A stretch of DNA of 9,477 bases from Methanobacteriota archaeon (GTDB lineage Archaea > Halobacteriota > Methanosarcinia > Methanosarcinales > Methanosarcinaceae), in the NCBI GenBank assembly GCA_030837265.1, contig JAUPKV010000234.1, positions 1 to 9,477 on the forward strand, read 5' to 3'. The notes beneath the pieces are model-generated. The model saw nothing but the letters and a program-made list of their open reading frames with translations, made no database searches and was not told where the DNA came from. A program made the position numbers and the translations under genes. How positions within the stretch are numbered: position 1 is the stretch's first letter; the number at the start of each line of letters is the position of its first letter. Shown piece by piece: positions 1 through 6,422 of this stretch.

Positions 1-300
1 CATAATGAATTCCGAAAGGTAATTGAAACCCGTAGGTGAAATAATATCAGGATATCTATGGGTTGCAAGTTTATAACTCTCTCCATCAGTGGAAATTTCT
101 TCATCAAGGGAGGCAAGCAGCACATATCTTCCTGGATAATTCTCCGGAGCTGCTACGAGCAGTCCGTGATAAGTCCTTGTTCTTGCGTTAATTACTGTTG
201 AGGAAGCAAATCCTCCAAGCCCGTTTCCTATAATCCATTCTCTTTTTATTCCCTCTTCATAAGTCGAAAGAACATCTACCCCAAGCCTTGTCCCACTCAT
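1..300 (-). CDS. Glycogen debranching enzyme (amylo-alpha-1,6-glucosidase), N-terminal part, runs off the left edge
   Basis: The first 100 codons are visible, starting from ATG at 300. The protein has the features of the N-terminal domain of archaeal/bacterial glycogen debranching enzymes (GDE_N type): EWIIGNGLGGFASST at residues 21-35 and RTYHGLLVAA at 42-51, followed by a beta-rich stretch. In this family the N-terminal domain precedes a catalytic (alpha/alpha)6 barrel that hydrolyses alpha-1,6 branch points of glycogen in the cytoplasm; the barrel lies outside the window. There is no Shine-Dalgarno before the ATG, and a TATA-like element about 25 bp upstream suggests a leaderless transcript. 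It is divergent from the GT4 glycosyltransferase at 889, which fits a glycogen turnover locus. The family call is firm; the exact activity cannot be checked because the catalytic residues are missing. Confidence 0.88.
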   Translation of the reverse strand, partial: MSGTRLGVDVLSTYEEGIKREWIIGNGLGGFASSTVINARTRTYHGLLVAAPENYPGRYVLLASLDEEISTDGESYKLATHRYPDIISPTGFNYLSEFIM

Positions 301-316
301 GCATATTGATTAGTGC

Positions 317-331
317 TAATTTATTAAATAG
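317..331 (-). promoter_or_regulatory. TATA-like element for the debranching enzyme gene
   Basis: Read on the minus strand this is TATTTAATAAAT, centred about 25 bp upstream of the ATG at 300. That spacing would place the transcription start at or next to the start codon, which matches the absence of any Shine-Dalgarno. The AT-rich context makes chance matches common. Confidence 0.4.
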
Positions 332-810
332 CTGCATGTTTGAAAAAAAATAATTCGTTACTATGCTCTACTAACTCAAAATAAGAACTATTAACTCAGA
401 TATGTGCTTGTAAACTTCAGACTTTTTTTGGGATTTATTCCGGAATTAACGATAGAAGTCATAAGATAGGGTTACAGCGATTAAAGAACATTGTCTGTGT
501 TCTTCTTACTTAAGGAAATGCAAAAAAGAAAAAATCAGTTCTTGGAGGATTTTAAAGACTACTTTTTTCTTATGACATTTATTTTTATTTTTAAACTAAT
601 TAAATACTGTTTTAAAGGATTATGTTTTTTAAGCAAATGATTTTTAGCTGAAGCAAATTTATAGGAAAAAATACAAGTAATATAATACAATTAGTAACAC
701 TGAAAAAGTTACCGAGTTAGATAACAGAATATTGGAATTCAGGATGATATATGATTACTGGGTCTTGTACAAAAACGACCCTTCCAAATGCCCAGGTTAT
801 ATAAGAAAAA

Positions 811-820
811 ATATATAAAA
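811..820 (+). promoter_or_regulatory. TATA box for the GT4 gene
   Basis: ATATATAAAA is a good archaeal TATA box. Transcription would begin near 842, giving a leader of about 45 nt before the ATG at 889. The leader ends with a partial Shine-Dalgarno (GGGAG at 881-885) four bases before the start. Confidence 0.5.
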
Positions 821-888
821 TGATCGTATACTATTCTTAGTTACTTAAATCATAAATTCCATTATGACAAAAAAGGGTAAGGGAGTAT

Positions 889-2052
889 ATGAAAAAGATT
901 CGAATAGGAATGTTTTCCTGGGAAAGTTTGTATTCTATACGCGTCGGAGGGATTGCCCCCCATGTATCCGAACTCTCAGAGGCTCTTGCAGCAGAGGGAT
1001 ATGAGGTTCATCTTTTTACAAGAGGGCTTGATAACAGTGATAAAATTTTCAACGACGTTCACTATCACAAAGTTACCTGCGATCAAAATGTAGGAATAGT
1101 GGAGCAGATGAACAGGATGTGCGACAACATGTACTTCCGGTTCCTGGATGTCAGAGAGAAAGTAGGGGAATTTGACATCCTGCATGGGCATGACTGGCAT
1201 CCGGTAAATGTGCTCTGCAGGATAAAAGCCGAACTTGGATTGCCCTTTGTGCTAACTTTTCACAGCACCGAATGGGGACGTAATGGAAATCGTCACGGAG
1301 ACTGGTGGGAAGCAAAGGAGATATCACACAGAGAATGGCTCGGAGGGTACGAGTCCTCAGATATAATAACTACTTCAAAAATCCTGACAGAAGAAATTCA
1401 GCAAATTTACAGGATTCCTAATTACAAGCTCTGGGAAATTCCTAACGGCATAAATTTGGGAAAGATTAAAAGAGATATTGATCCCGGAAAAGTAAAAAAG
1501 AAGCATGGAATTCACCCCTCTCTTCCAGTTGTGCTTTTTACGGGGCGGATGGCTTATCAAAAAGGCCCGGACTTGCTGGTAGAAGCTGCTGCAAGAATCC
1601 TGAGAAAAAGGGATGCCAGGTTTGTACTCATCGGAGACGGGGGGATGCGCTCTCAGTGTGAAAATCGGGCTCAAAAGCTAGGTATTGGAAATTCATGCAA
1701 CTTCCTCGGATATGCTCCGGATAATACCGTAATTGACTGGTTTAATGCCTGCGACCTCGTGTGCATACCCAGCCGGAACGAACCCTTCGGAATTGTCGTA
1801 CTTGAAGCCTGGGATGCAAGCAAACCGGTGGTTGCAAGCGATGCGGTTGCCCTCGTGGATAACTTCAAAACAGGTGTTATTGCTCATAAAGAACCCTCAT
1901 CCATTGCCTGGGGCCTCAATTACGTCCTTGAAGGGCTTGGACGTAATAGAATGGGAGAAAAAGGGCATGATCTTCTCAAAAAGAAATATAACTGGAGTAC
2001 AATAGCTGAAAAAACCCTTGAAGTATATGAAAAAGTGATCGAAAAAACATAA
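889..2052 (+). CDS. GT4-family glycosyltransferase, glycogen-synthase-like
   Basis: The 387-residue protein has the GT-B fold layout of family GT4. The N-terminal Rossmann domain begins with a glycine pair (G20-G21 in VGGIAPHVSELS) of the type that contacts the nucleotide-sugar, followed by HGHDWHP at 99-105, the counterpart of the acceptor-side HxHDW motif of glycogen synthases. The C-terminal donor-binding domain has TGRMAYQKGPDLL at 218-230 (R220 and K225 bind the diphosphate in the family) and the E-x7-E pair E298/E306 in EPFGIVVLE. It should transfer glucose from a nucleotide donor to an alpha-glucan in the cytoplasm. The divergent debranching enzyme supports a glycogen role, although GT4 enzymes also make other glycoconjugates and the donor (ADP- or UDP-glucose) cannot be read from sequence. 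Length is normal, the start carries a partial Shine-Dalgarno, and there is no signal peptide or membrane segment. Confidence 0.85.
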   Translation: MKKIRIGMFSWESLYSIRVGGIAPHVSELSEALAAEGYEVHLFTRGLDNSDKIFNDVHYHKVTCDQNVGIVEQMNRMCDNMYFRFLDVREKVGEFDILHGHDWHPVNVLCRIKAELGLPFVLTFHSTEWGRNGNRHGDWWEAKEISHREWLGGYESSDIITTSKILTEEIQQIYRIPNYKLWEIPNGINLGKIKRDIDPGKVKKKHGIHPSLPVVLFTGRMAYQKGPDLLVEAAARILRKRDARFVLIGDGGMRSQCENRAQKLGIGNSCNFLGYAPDNTVIDWFNACDLVCIPSRNEPFGIVVLEAWDASKPVVASDAVALVDNFKTGVIAHKEPSSIAWGLNYVLEGLGRNRMGEKGHDLLKKKYNWSTIAEKTLEVYEKVIEKT

Positions 2053-2086
2053 TCCTGAAAAATAATAAAATATTTGAAGTGCTCAA

Positions 2087-2260
2087 AGGCTGCCTGCAAG
2101 TGGTAATTACTTCATTTATTCCTTCGATTCCAGGTGATACGTGTAAAGGTACATGAAGAACAAAATCACGTGACAGCAGTCCATCAGCGGCACTTAGCGT
2201 TCCTTTGGAAGGCCCTTCTTCAAAGAATCGGCGAACTATTTCTATTTTCTCATTCGTGGA
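2087..2260 (-). pseudogene. SnoaL-like / ester cyclase family remnant (NTF2-like fold), truncated
   Basis: On the minus strand an open stretch of 58 codons reads like the N-terminus of SnoaL-like polyketide/ester cyclases: EIVRRFFEEG, then SAADGLLSRDFVLHVP, then PGIEGINEVITTCR. These match the family pattern of a first helix ending in RRFFEE, a second helix with D-xLL-xxDFV-xH, and a G-xEGI-xE motif. There is no in-frame ATG upstream (a TGA lies at 2267-2269). After the CRQ codons the frame loses similarity, but a one-base shift continues as AFEHFKYF, which is the expected next segment. The remnant then runs into the 3' end of the GT4 gene, so the rest of a normal protein of about 130 residues is gone. 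SnoaL-like proteins are small cytoplasmic enzymes or binding proteins of varied function. No functional product is expected. Confidence 0.55.
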
Positions 2261-2698
2261 CGTATTTCATCTTATGCTTTTCTATCCTGTCCCTTGCTTT
2301 ATTTCTTTATTAATTGAACTTCTCCTCTGAGCGAGATTTTTATTTGTTAATGACTGAAATCCCTTTAGTGATGAGTGCCTTTTACCACCTCTATTCCCGC
2401 ATTCTAAATTGTTTTAAAAAGGACTGGTATAAGAGTTTTATATTTTAGGGTTCTGTAAAATCTCTTATGTCAACTAGATAGTGTTATTTTCAAGAAAGCG
2501 ACTGATTACGATAAGATGAGTTTTATAATATTCGCTGATGGAAATTTTAAAGCATTTGAGTCATATAATTTGAAAGATACGCACAATATCCTCATCATAT
2601 AATGGAATCTGAAGGAATAGTTTATGAAAAAAATAAGTGAACTATGATTAAATGTCATGCAACGCATATTTTGTGAAGTTAAATATAACAATCGATAA

Positions 2699-2709
2699 GC
2701 TTATAAATT
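2699..2709 (+). promoter_or_regulatory. TATA box for the RHH gene (leaderless)
   Basis: CTTATAAATTT lies about 26 bp upstream of the ATG at 2731, so transcription probably starts at the start codon. No Shine-Dalgarno is present, as expected for a leaderless archaeal mRNA. Confidence 0.5.
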
Positions 2710-2710
2710 T

Positions 2711-2737
2711 ACACTATATATACTCCATATATGGTGT
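2711..2737. promoter_or_regulatory. Inverted repeat over the RHH gene start, probable autoregulatory operator
   Basis: The left arm ACACTATATAT (2711-2721) and the right arm ATATATGGTGT (2727-2737) are inverted copies with one mismatch in 11 positions and a 5-base spacer. The repeat begins just after the TATA box and extends past the start codon at 2731, a position from which a bound protein would block initiation. RHH proteins commonly repress their own genes through such sites. The same two arms recur at 4595-4610. Confidence 0.5.
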
Positions 2738-2976
2738 CATTTCCAGATAAAACAAAAATAGAATATGAAAAAGTAAGTATTCCAAAAGAAATGATAAATG
2801 AAATCAAACGAATCATAGAAACCGATAAAAAACTTGGTTTTGTCTCACTTCAGGAATTCGTAAAAGAAGCTGTGAGAAGAAATATTGTTTCTTATAGCAA
2901 CATGAAATTGAATGAGAATCATAGTGGTCAGGATAAAGTTGCTTTCACAGAGAATGAACAAAAAGTCGACGAATGA
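2731..2976 (+). CDS. Small ribbon-helix-helix (CopG/Arc-type) DNA-binding protein
   Basis: The 81-residue protein carries a short N-terminal beta strand (EYEKVSIPKEM, residues 11-21). A helix follows (INEIKRIIETDKKLG, 22-36), then the turn and second helix FVSLQEFVKEAVRRNI (37-52). This is the usual archaeal RHH pattern of V-S-I-P-x-E followed by a hydrophobic-phased helix and S-x-x-EF-V-xEAVR. RHH proteins dimerise and insert the paired strand into the major groove. The tail from about residue 53 is polar, low in complexity and probably disordered. The ATG at 2731 sits about 26 bp after a TATA box, so the mRNA is probably leaderless. An inverted repeat spans the start, suggesting autorepression. 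It faces the terpene-synthase-like gene convergently. A toxin-antitoxin antitoxin is possible in principle, but no toxin gene lies beside it. Confidence 0.72.
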   Translation: MVSFPDKTKIEYEKVSIPKEMINEIKRIIETDKKLGFVSLQEFVKEAVRRNIVSYSNMKLNENHSGQDKVAFTENEQKVDE

Positions 2977-3268
2977 AATCATATAAATAATGACAAAATG
3001 CTTGTATTAGATCGCCAATTACACTAAAAACATAACAATAAATTTTGACATACTATGGAATCGATGTACTGGAGAGTAAAAGAAAAGGGTACAGTGTAGT
3101 ATATTGAATATCCGATAAATATCCGGTAAGGTTCCGAATTATTCGAAGATCAAACCCCATCAACTACACAGAACCAAACCACATATGTCTTAACCAACAA
3201 GTTAAATAAGATTAGTTAGTTAAGGAAAAATTACCTGATTTTGAAAGCGGAGTCGTTGTGAGCTTATG
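2977..3268. other. Spacer between convergent RHH and terpene-synthase-like genes
   Basis: No gene is seen in this 292-bp AT-rich spacer. It contains an imperfect inverted repeat, CTTAACCAAC (3189-3198) and GTTAGTTAAG (3215-3224), with one mismatch and a 16-base spacer. As the only stem-forming element between two converging genes it could act as a bidirectional terminator, but no strong T-tract follows it. Confidence 0.45.
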
Positions 3269-4246
3269 TTATAAACACACTATGTTTTTGACCATCTCTT
3301 TTTTTCTTTGGTTATCAGATGCATAAGTCCTATAGTTGTTGATAAATTCTGAGGCATTAAAGCTTTTTATTTCATAATCTTCCGCGAATACTTCCATTGA
3401 TAACAAAGTGTTTTTAAGCTCATCATTTAATATATCTAGTAAAGGCAATAGACATTCTTCCATTTTTTCTACGCTAATCTTCTCAAAATCGTTGAATTTA
3501 ATAAGCTTCTTCTCAAGAGCAAATGAGATTATAGGACTACTGTAATCTCTTTCAATAATTTCTCTTCTCCAGGTAAAAATGGCATTGTCAAGAGTGGCTA
3601 CAATGTCTGCCATTTTGAAAAGTGATATAGCGCTGCCAAGCTCAGAGTCGTCAAAGTCATGAGAACACATTAGATCCATTATGGAATGGACAGCAACCAT
3701 CGTGGCAGCAGCCTTGTTCTTAATGACTTGAGAGAATGGATAAATAACCTTATTCTGATTCAAAATGTAGGAAAACTCCATTGACTCGGCAACATTTCTA
3801 ATCGCCAGGAAAAACTCACCTCTAAAGTTTTGATATTTTGGGAGGGAAGTTATATGATTTTTAATTATATCTGAGAATATTCGATGACTTGTTTTTATAT
3901 ACAAATTTTCACTCAGATTAGAGTACGTTGGTGTGTGAACTCCTGACGCAATCTTATCAATATCGTAAAGCATACTTAACATTTCATAGCTGAATTCATC
4001 TCCTCCGTTCTTCTCTATTAAAGAAGCACAATCACATGAGTCATCCACAGCTACATCCACTAAAGCTAAACTGGTCTTTAAATCAGCAAGTTTCAATATA
4101 TCAGACGGATTTACACAAGAAAGATATAAGTTTGTGTAATTATCATATAACCATTCGAAAAGAATTGGCTTTCTGAGAGAACTTCCAACGATTCTATATT
4201 TAGAGTAATAATCTTTCCATAAAGTTTCACAATTATTTATTACCAT
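3269..4246 (-). CDS. Class I terpene-synthase-like (isoprenoid synthase fold) enzyme
   Basis: The protein is 325 residues from ATG 4246 (328 from an in-frame GTG at 4255). I prefer the ATG because a weak GTGGT Shine-Dalgarno precedes it. Positions below use the 328-residue numbering. It is almost entirely helical. An aspartate-rich motif DDSCD (71-75) follows LALVDVAV, matching the DDxxD metal site of class I terpenoid synthases. About 150 residues later NAIFTWRRE (224-232) fits the second metal site NxxxTxxxE (NSE triad: N224, T228, E232), followed by basic residues R230-R231. These sites bind three Mg2+ and ionise a prenyl diphosphate in the cytoplasm. The single DDxxD plus NSE arrangement argues for a terpene synthase rather than a chain-elongating prenyltransferase, which would carry two DDxxD motifs. 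Substrate and product cannot be read from sequence. No prenyltransferase, P450 or transporter lies alongside. It is convergent with the RHH gene. Confidence 0.68.
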   Translation of the reverse strand: MVINNCETLWKDYYSKYRIVGSSLRKPILFEWLYDNYTNLYLSCVNPSDILKLADLKTSLALVDVAVDDSCDCASLIEKNGGDEFSYEMLSMLYDIDKIASGVHTPTYSNLSENLYIKTSHRIFSDIIKNHITSLPKYQNFRGEFFLAIRNVAESMEFSYILNQNKVIYPFSQVIKNKAAATMVAVHSIMDLMCSHDFDDSELGSAISLFKMADIVATLDNAIFTWRREIIERDYSSPIISFALEKKLIKFNDFEKISVEKMEECLLPLLDILNDELKNTLLSMEVFAEDYEIKSFNASEFINNYRTYASDNQRKKEMVKNIVCL

Positions 4247-4287
4247 AATTACCACTGTTTTTTGATATTTAGGCTATTTTTCCATTT

Positions 4288-4298
4288 TTTATTTAAAT
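4288..4298 (-). promoter_or_regulatory. Possible TATA box for the terpene-synthase-like gene
   Basis: On the minus strand TTTAAATAAAA lies about 45 bp upstream of the ATG at 4246, which would leave a leader of about 20 nt carrying the weak GTGGT ribosome-binding site. The AT-rich context makes this uncertain. A start further upstream, near the palindrome at 4595, is an alternative. Confidence 0.3.
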
Positions 4299-4594
4299 TG
4301 ACCAAATTATACTTTGAATAATTATCTAATTTGACAATTCAGTTTTCGTCACCTATTGAAGCCTTGTCTAAAATTATGTGACCCACCCTGAAACTCTTAC
4401 AATATTGATGATGTGAAATTGTGTTATATCGATTCAATTTCAAATGCTCAATATTTTGAGTTGTTTATCATTGAATCAAGATTCCAGGCAAGAACATATC
4501 TTAACCGAAGACGATGAATTTCGCTTCAGCTTGTGATTTTCAGTAAATGACCCCCTAACCACATACTGAACATCTTAGTGACGAAATTTAATTT

Positions 4595-4624
4595 ACACTA
4601 TATATGGTGTATTTATGGTGTATA
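4595..4624. promoter_or_regulatory. Second copy of the RHH-type palindrome with an extra half-site
   Basis: ACACTATATATGGTGT at 4595-4610 combines both arms of the repeat found over the RHH gene start, here overlapping instead of separated by a spacer. The 15-mer ATTTACACTATATAT at 4591-4605 is identical to 2707-2721, and ATATATGGTGT at 4600-4610 is identical to 2727-2737. A further half-site, TTATGGTGTATATA, follows immediately. Plus-strand TATA-like elements lie just downstream (4619-4627 and 4638-4649). The nearest plus-strand coding material is the P-II remnant; the nearest intact gene transcribed away from it is the terpene-synthase-like gene on the minus strand, about 350 bp off. Confidence 0.48.
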
Positions 4625-4781
4625 TATGCAACATTAATTTATAAATTTTGCGGTATTTTAACCTGTCTTCACAAAAAAAATAGTGTTTTAATAAATATTG
4701 ACAGTTGGGATGTATTAGAAACGAAGTAAAAGAGAATATAAATAGAACAAGAGAGGAAAATATGAACTGATTAATGAAAAA

Positions 4782-4850
4782 ATGTAATATGTAAGGGCTA
4801 TAATCAGACCCGAAAAATTTGATGCTGCTAAAAAGAGCTTGAGAAGATGA
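4782..4850 (+). pseudogene. Remnant of a P-II (GlnB/GlnK-type) regulatory protein N-terminus
   Basis: Reading from ATG 4782 gives M, a TAA stop, then YVRAIIRPEKFDAAKKSLRR before a TGA at 4848. P-II proteins begin in just this way: M-K-x-(V/I)-x-A-I-I-R-P-x-K, the first beta strand, followed by a helix of the type D-x-(V/A)-K-x-(A/S)-L. A single AAA-to-TAA change at codon 2 would explain the first stop. After residue 22 no further P-II sequence is visible, so the T-loop and C-terminal parts are gone. Intact P-II trimers sense 2-oxoglutarate and ATP/ADP and regulate nitrogen uptake and assimilation. The segment is short, so a chance match cannot be excluded. Confidence 0.45.
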
Positions 4851-4904
4851 AGTGAATAGACCATATGATAATTGAATATCTGGTTACAGAACCACATTTT
4901 CAAA

Positions 4905-6422
4905 TTAGTTAATCCTGTGTATCTGCATATGATAATTAGGAATCAAAATTTCAAATTTAGTTCCGGGGCTTTTTTCAATTTTTATTTCACCACCTATTTG
5001 ATCCACAAGCGTGTTAACAAGTTGCAAGCCCAACGAACTGGTGCATTTGAAGTCAATAGATTGTGGAAAACCAATTCCGTTATCTTCGACAATCAATTTT
5101 AAATGTTTACGAGGACAAAGGTTATTTTTTATAAAAGATTCAACAGTAGCATTGCTTGGTGTTTCATTAAAATCATAAACTATTTGAAGTTCAATATTAA
5201 TTTCCCCGTTTCTCCCATTCGGAAATGCATATTTTAAGGAATTTGAGACCAGTTCATTGACAATGATACCTAACGGGATTGAATAATCCATTTCAAGGAA
5301 GAAATCTTCCATGTTAAGTCGCAATTTAATATCGGAATTTCCCACTTTATATGACTTGAAAAGGTCGTCTGTTAATTTTATAAGATAAGAGGCGAAATTA
5401 ATGGTCTCCACGTTTCTCGAGTTGTATAATTCCTCATGGATAATTGACATTGCCAAAACTCGATTGTTGCTTTCTCGAAATGCTTCGATAATTCTTTCAC
5501 GATCAATAAAACCTGTGGATAGTAAGTTATCACATTCCAAATTTAAGAGACTTGAGATAACTTGTAAGTTGTTCTTGATTCTATGATGAATCTCTTTTTT
5601 ACGGAGTTTTTCGATTTTATCAAGAGCCTCCGATGCAATTTTTCTCTCATTAATATCCTGAATGAAGCCCTGATAAAGCCAATTTGAGTCATCTATATTA
5701 TGTACAACCTGAATAGATTCGAAAACCCAGATTCTATCCATGTTCCGATTTCGGATCCTGTATTCTTGTTCAACGAGTGAATTTGTAGTAGCATTTAATT
5801 TCCTTCGATTTTCAAGAAAATCATTTAAATCTTCAGGATCTACAAGCTGAGCTAAATGAACTTTTCCAGAAAAAAAATCTTTATCCTTGTAACCAGTAAT
5901 TTCTTCTATAGCTCCGTGTAGAAGTACAAAGTTATAGTTACTGTCCAGCTGGAACCCAATTCCCCTAAAATTTTGCAAATATCTGATGAGACTTTCTTCG
6001 CTTACTCTTAGTTTTTCCTGATAGTTTTTCCTTTCGGTGATATCTTTAAATACTCCAATGCCCCTGTACACATAGTTGCTTGCATCTTTCAAAAAAATAG
6101 AGCTGAGTTCCACATAACTATAACCGTCTTTTCTCTTAAACATGAATTTTTGCTCAAATGTCTCCCCGGTTTGTAAAGAGTTCACCAGAGCGCCCCATAC
6201 CCGTTCGTAATCATCGGGATGTATTAAGTCTTGACAACCCATCAGATCGACTTTACTAAATTCCTCCGGAGTATAGCCGGTAAACTCCTCAATAGCTCCA
6301 TACCACCCAATTTTACCTGTCTTTGCATCACCATCAAAGATTAATTGTCCCGTCTGGTTAGCAATGGAAATGAATATTTCTGAAATTTTCTCAAGGTTTT
6401 CCGTATTATAATCCACTTTCAT
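4905..6422 (-). CDS. Soluble PAS-PAS sensor histidine kinase, HisKA_2 type
   Basis: The 505-residue protein has two PAS domains: about 15-130 (EEFTGYTPEEF, IHPDD, FKDITERK) and about 140-262 (GAIEEITGYKDKDFF, VDPEDL, GFIQDINERK). The dimerisation/phosphoacceptor helix of the HisKA_2 type follows, with KEIHHRIKNNLQVISSLL at 276-293 and probable phosphorylated H280. The HATPase_c domain has an N box NELVSNSLKYAF (389-400), a G1 box DNGIGFP (447-453) and a G2 region SLGLQLVNTLVDQIGG (463-478). All catalytic boxes look intact. No signal peptide or membrane segment is present, so it should sense a cytoplasmic cue through the PAS domains, with any cofactor unknown. The ATG at 6422 follows AGAGG six bases upstream. 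No response regulator lies next to it, so its partner must be encoded elsewhere. Two-PAS HisKA_2 kinases of this kind are common in Methanosarcina. Confidence 0.9.
   Translation of the reverse strand: MKVDYNTENLEKISEIFISIANQTGQLIFDGDAKTGKIGWYGAIEEFTGYTPEEFSKVDLMGCQDLIHPDDYERVWGALVNSLQTGETFEQKFMFKRKDGYSYVELSSIFLKDASNYVYRGIGVFKDITERKNYQEKLRVSEESLIRYLQNFRGIGFQLDSNYNFVLLHGAIEEITGYKDKDFFSGKVHLAQLVDPEDLNDFLENRRKLNATTNSLVEQEYRIRNRNMDRIWVFESIQVVHNIDDSNWLYQGFIQDINERKIASEALDKIEKLRKKEIHHRIKNNLQVISSLLNLECDNLLSTGFIDRERIIEAFRESNNRVLAMSIIHEELYNSRNVETINFASYLIKLTDDLFKSYKVGNSDIKLRLNMEDFFLEMDYSIPLGIIVNELVSNSLKYAFPNGRNGEINIELQIVYDFNETPSNATVESFIKNNLCPRKHLKLIVEDNGIGFPQSIDFKCTSSLGLQLVNTLVDQIGGEIKIEKSPGTKFEILIPNYHMQIHRIN

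Larger units (their letters stand above)
301..888. other. Divergent intergenic region, AT-rich
   Basis: This 588-bp spacer separates the divergent debranching enzyme and GT4 genes and should hold both promoters. Beyond the two TATA elements I see only weak structure: a short inverted repeat around 488-504 (GAACA ... TGTTC), and a 24-codon open frame at 744-818 that overlaps the GT4 TATA box and contains the string DPSKCPG. I found no RNA gene and no convincing longer coding remnant. Confidence 0.6.
2053..2730. other. Eroded intergenic region between GT4 and the RHH gene
   Basis: This 678-bp stretch holds a SnoaL/ester-cyclase-like remnant on the minus strand (2087-2260) and, further right, short open frames that do not amount to a gene. 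One of them, ATG 2516 to TAA 2602, is 28 codons and overlaps by one base the next ATG at 2602, which opens a 12-codon frame. No tRNA or other RNA gene is apparent. Confidence 0.55.
4247..4904. other. Long spacer upstream of the terpene-synthase-like gene
   Basis: This 658-bp spacer lies between two minus-strand genes. It holds the 5' region of the terpene-synthase-like gene, a second copy of the RHH-type palindrome (4595-4610), TATA-like elements around 4619-4649, and a P-II N-terminal remnant (4782-4850). A run of eight A at 4673-4680 (T8 on the minus strand) could end transcription from the kinase gene. A 30-codon open frame at 4444-4536 (plus) has no Shine-Dalgarno and no recognisable similarity. 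Confidence 0.5.

Noticed and set aside
1375..1674. 99-codon open frame on the minus strand inside the GT4 gene
   Set aside because: It lies fully antisense to a well-supported gene, has no plausible ribosome-binding site, and its translation resembles no family.
2731..2976. RHH protein as the antitoxin of a toxin-antitoxin pair
   Set aside because: No toxin-sized ORF follows or precedes it in the same orientation; the next gene is a convergent enzyme gene.
3189..3224. Imperfect inverted repeat as an attachment site or small RNA
   Set aside because: 10-bp arms with a mismatch and no flanking integrase, direct repeats or tRNA. At most it is a weak terminator between convergent genes.
4715..4903. 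62-codon hydrophobic open frame on the minus strand, just downstream of the kinase gene
   Set aside because: The apparent hydrophobicity comes from AT-rich sequence read as Phe/Leu/Tyr. There is no Shine-Dalgarno, and the plus strand shows a P-II remnant in the same interval.
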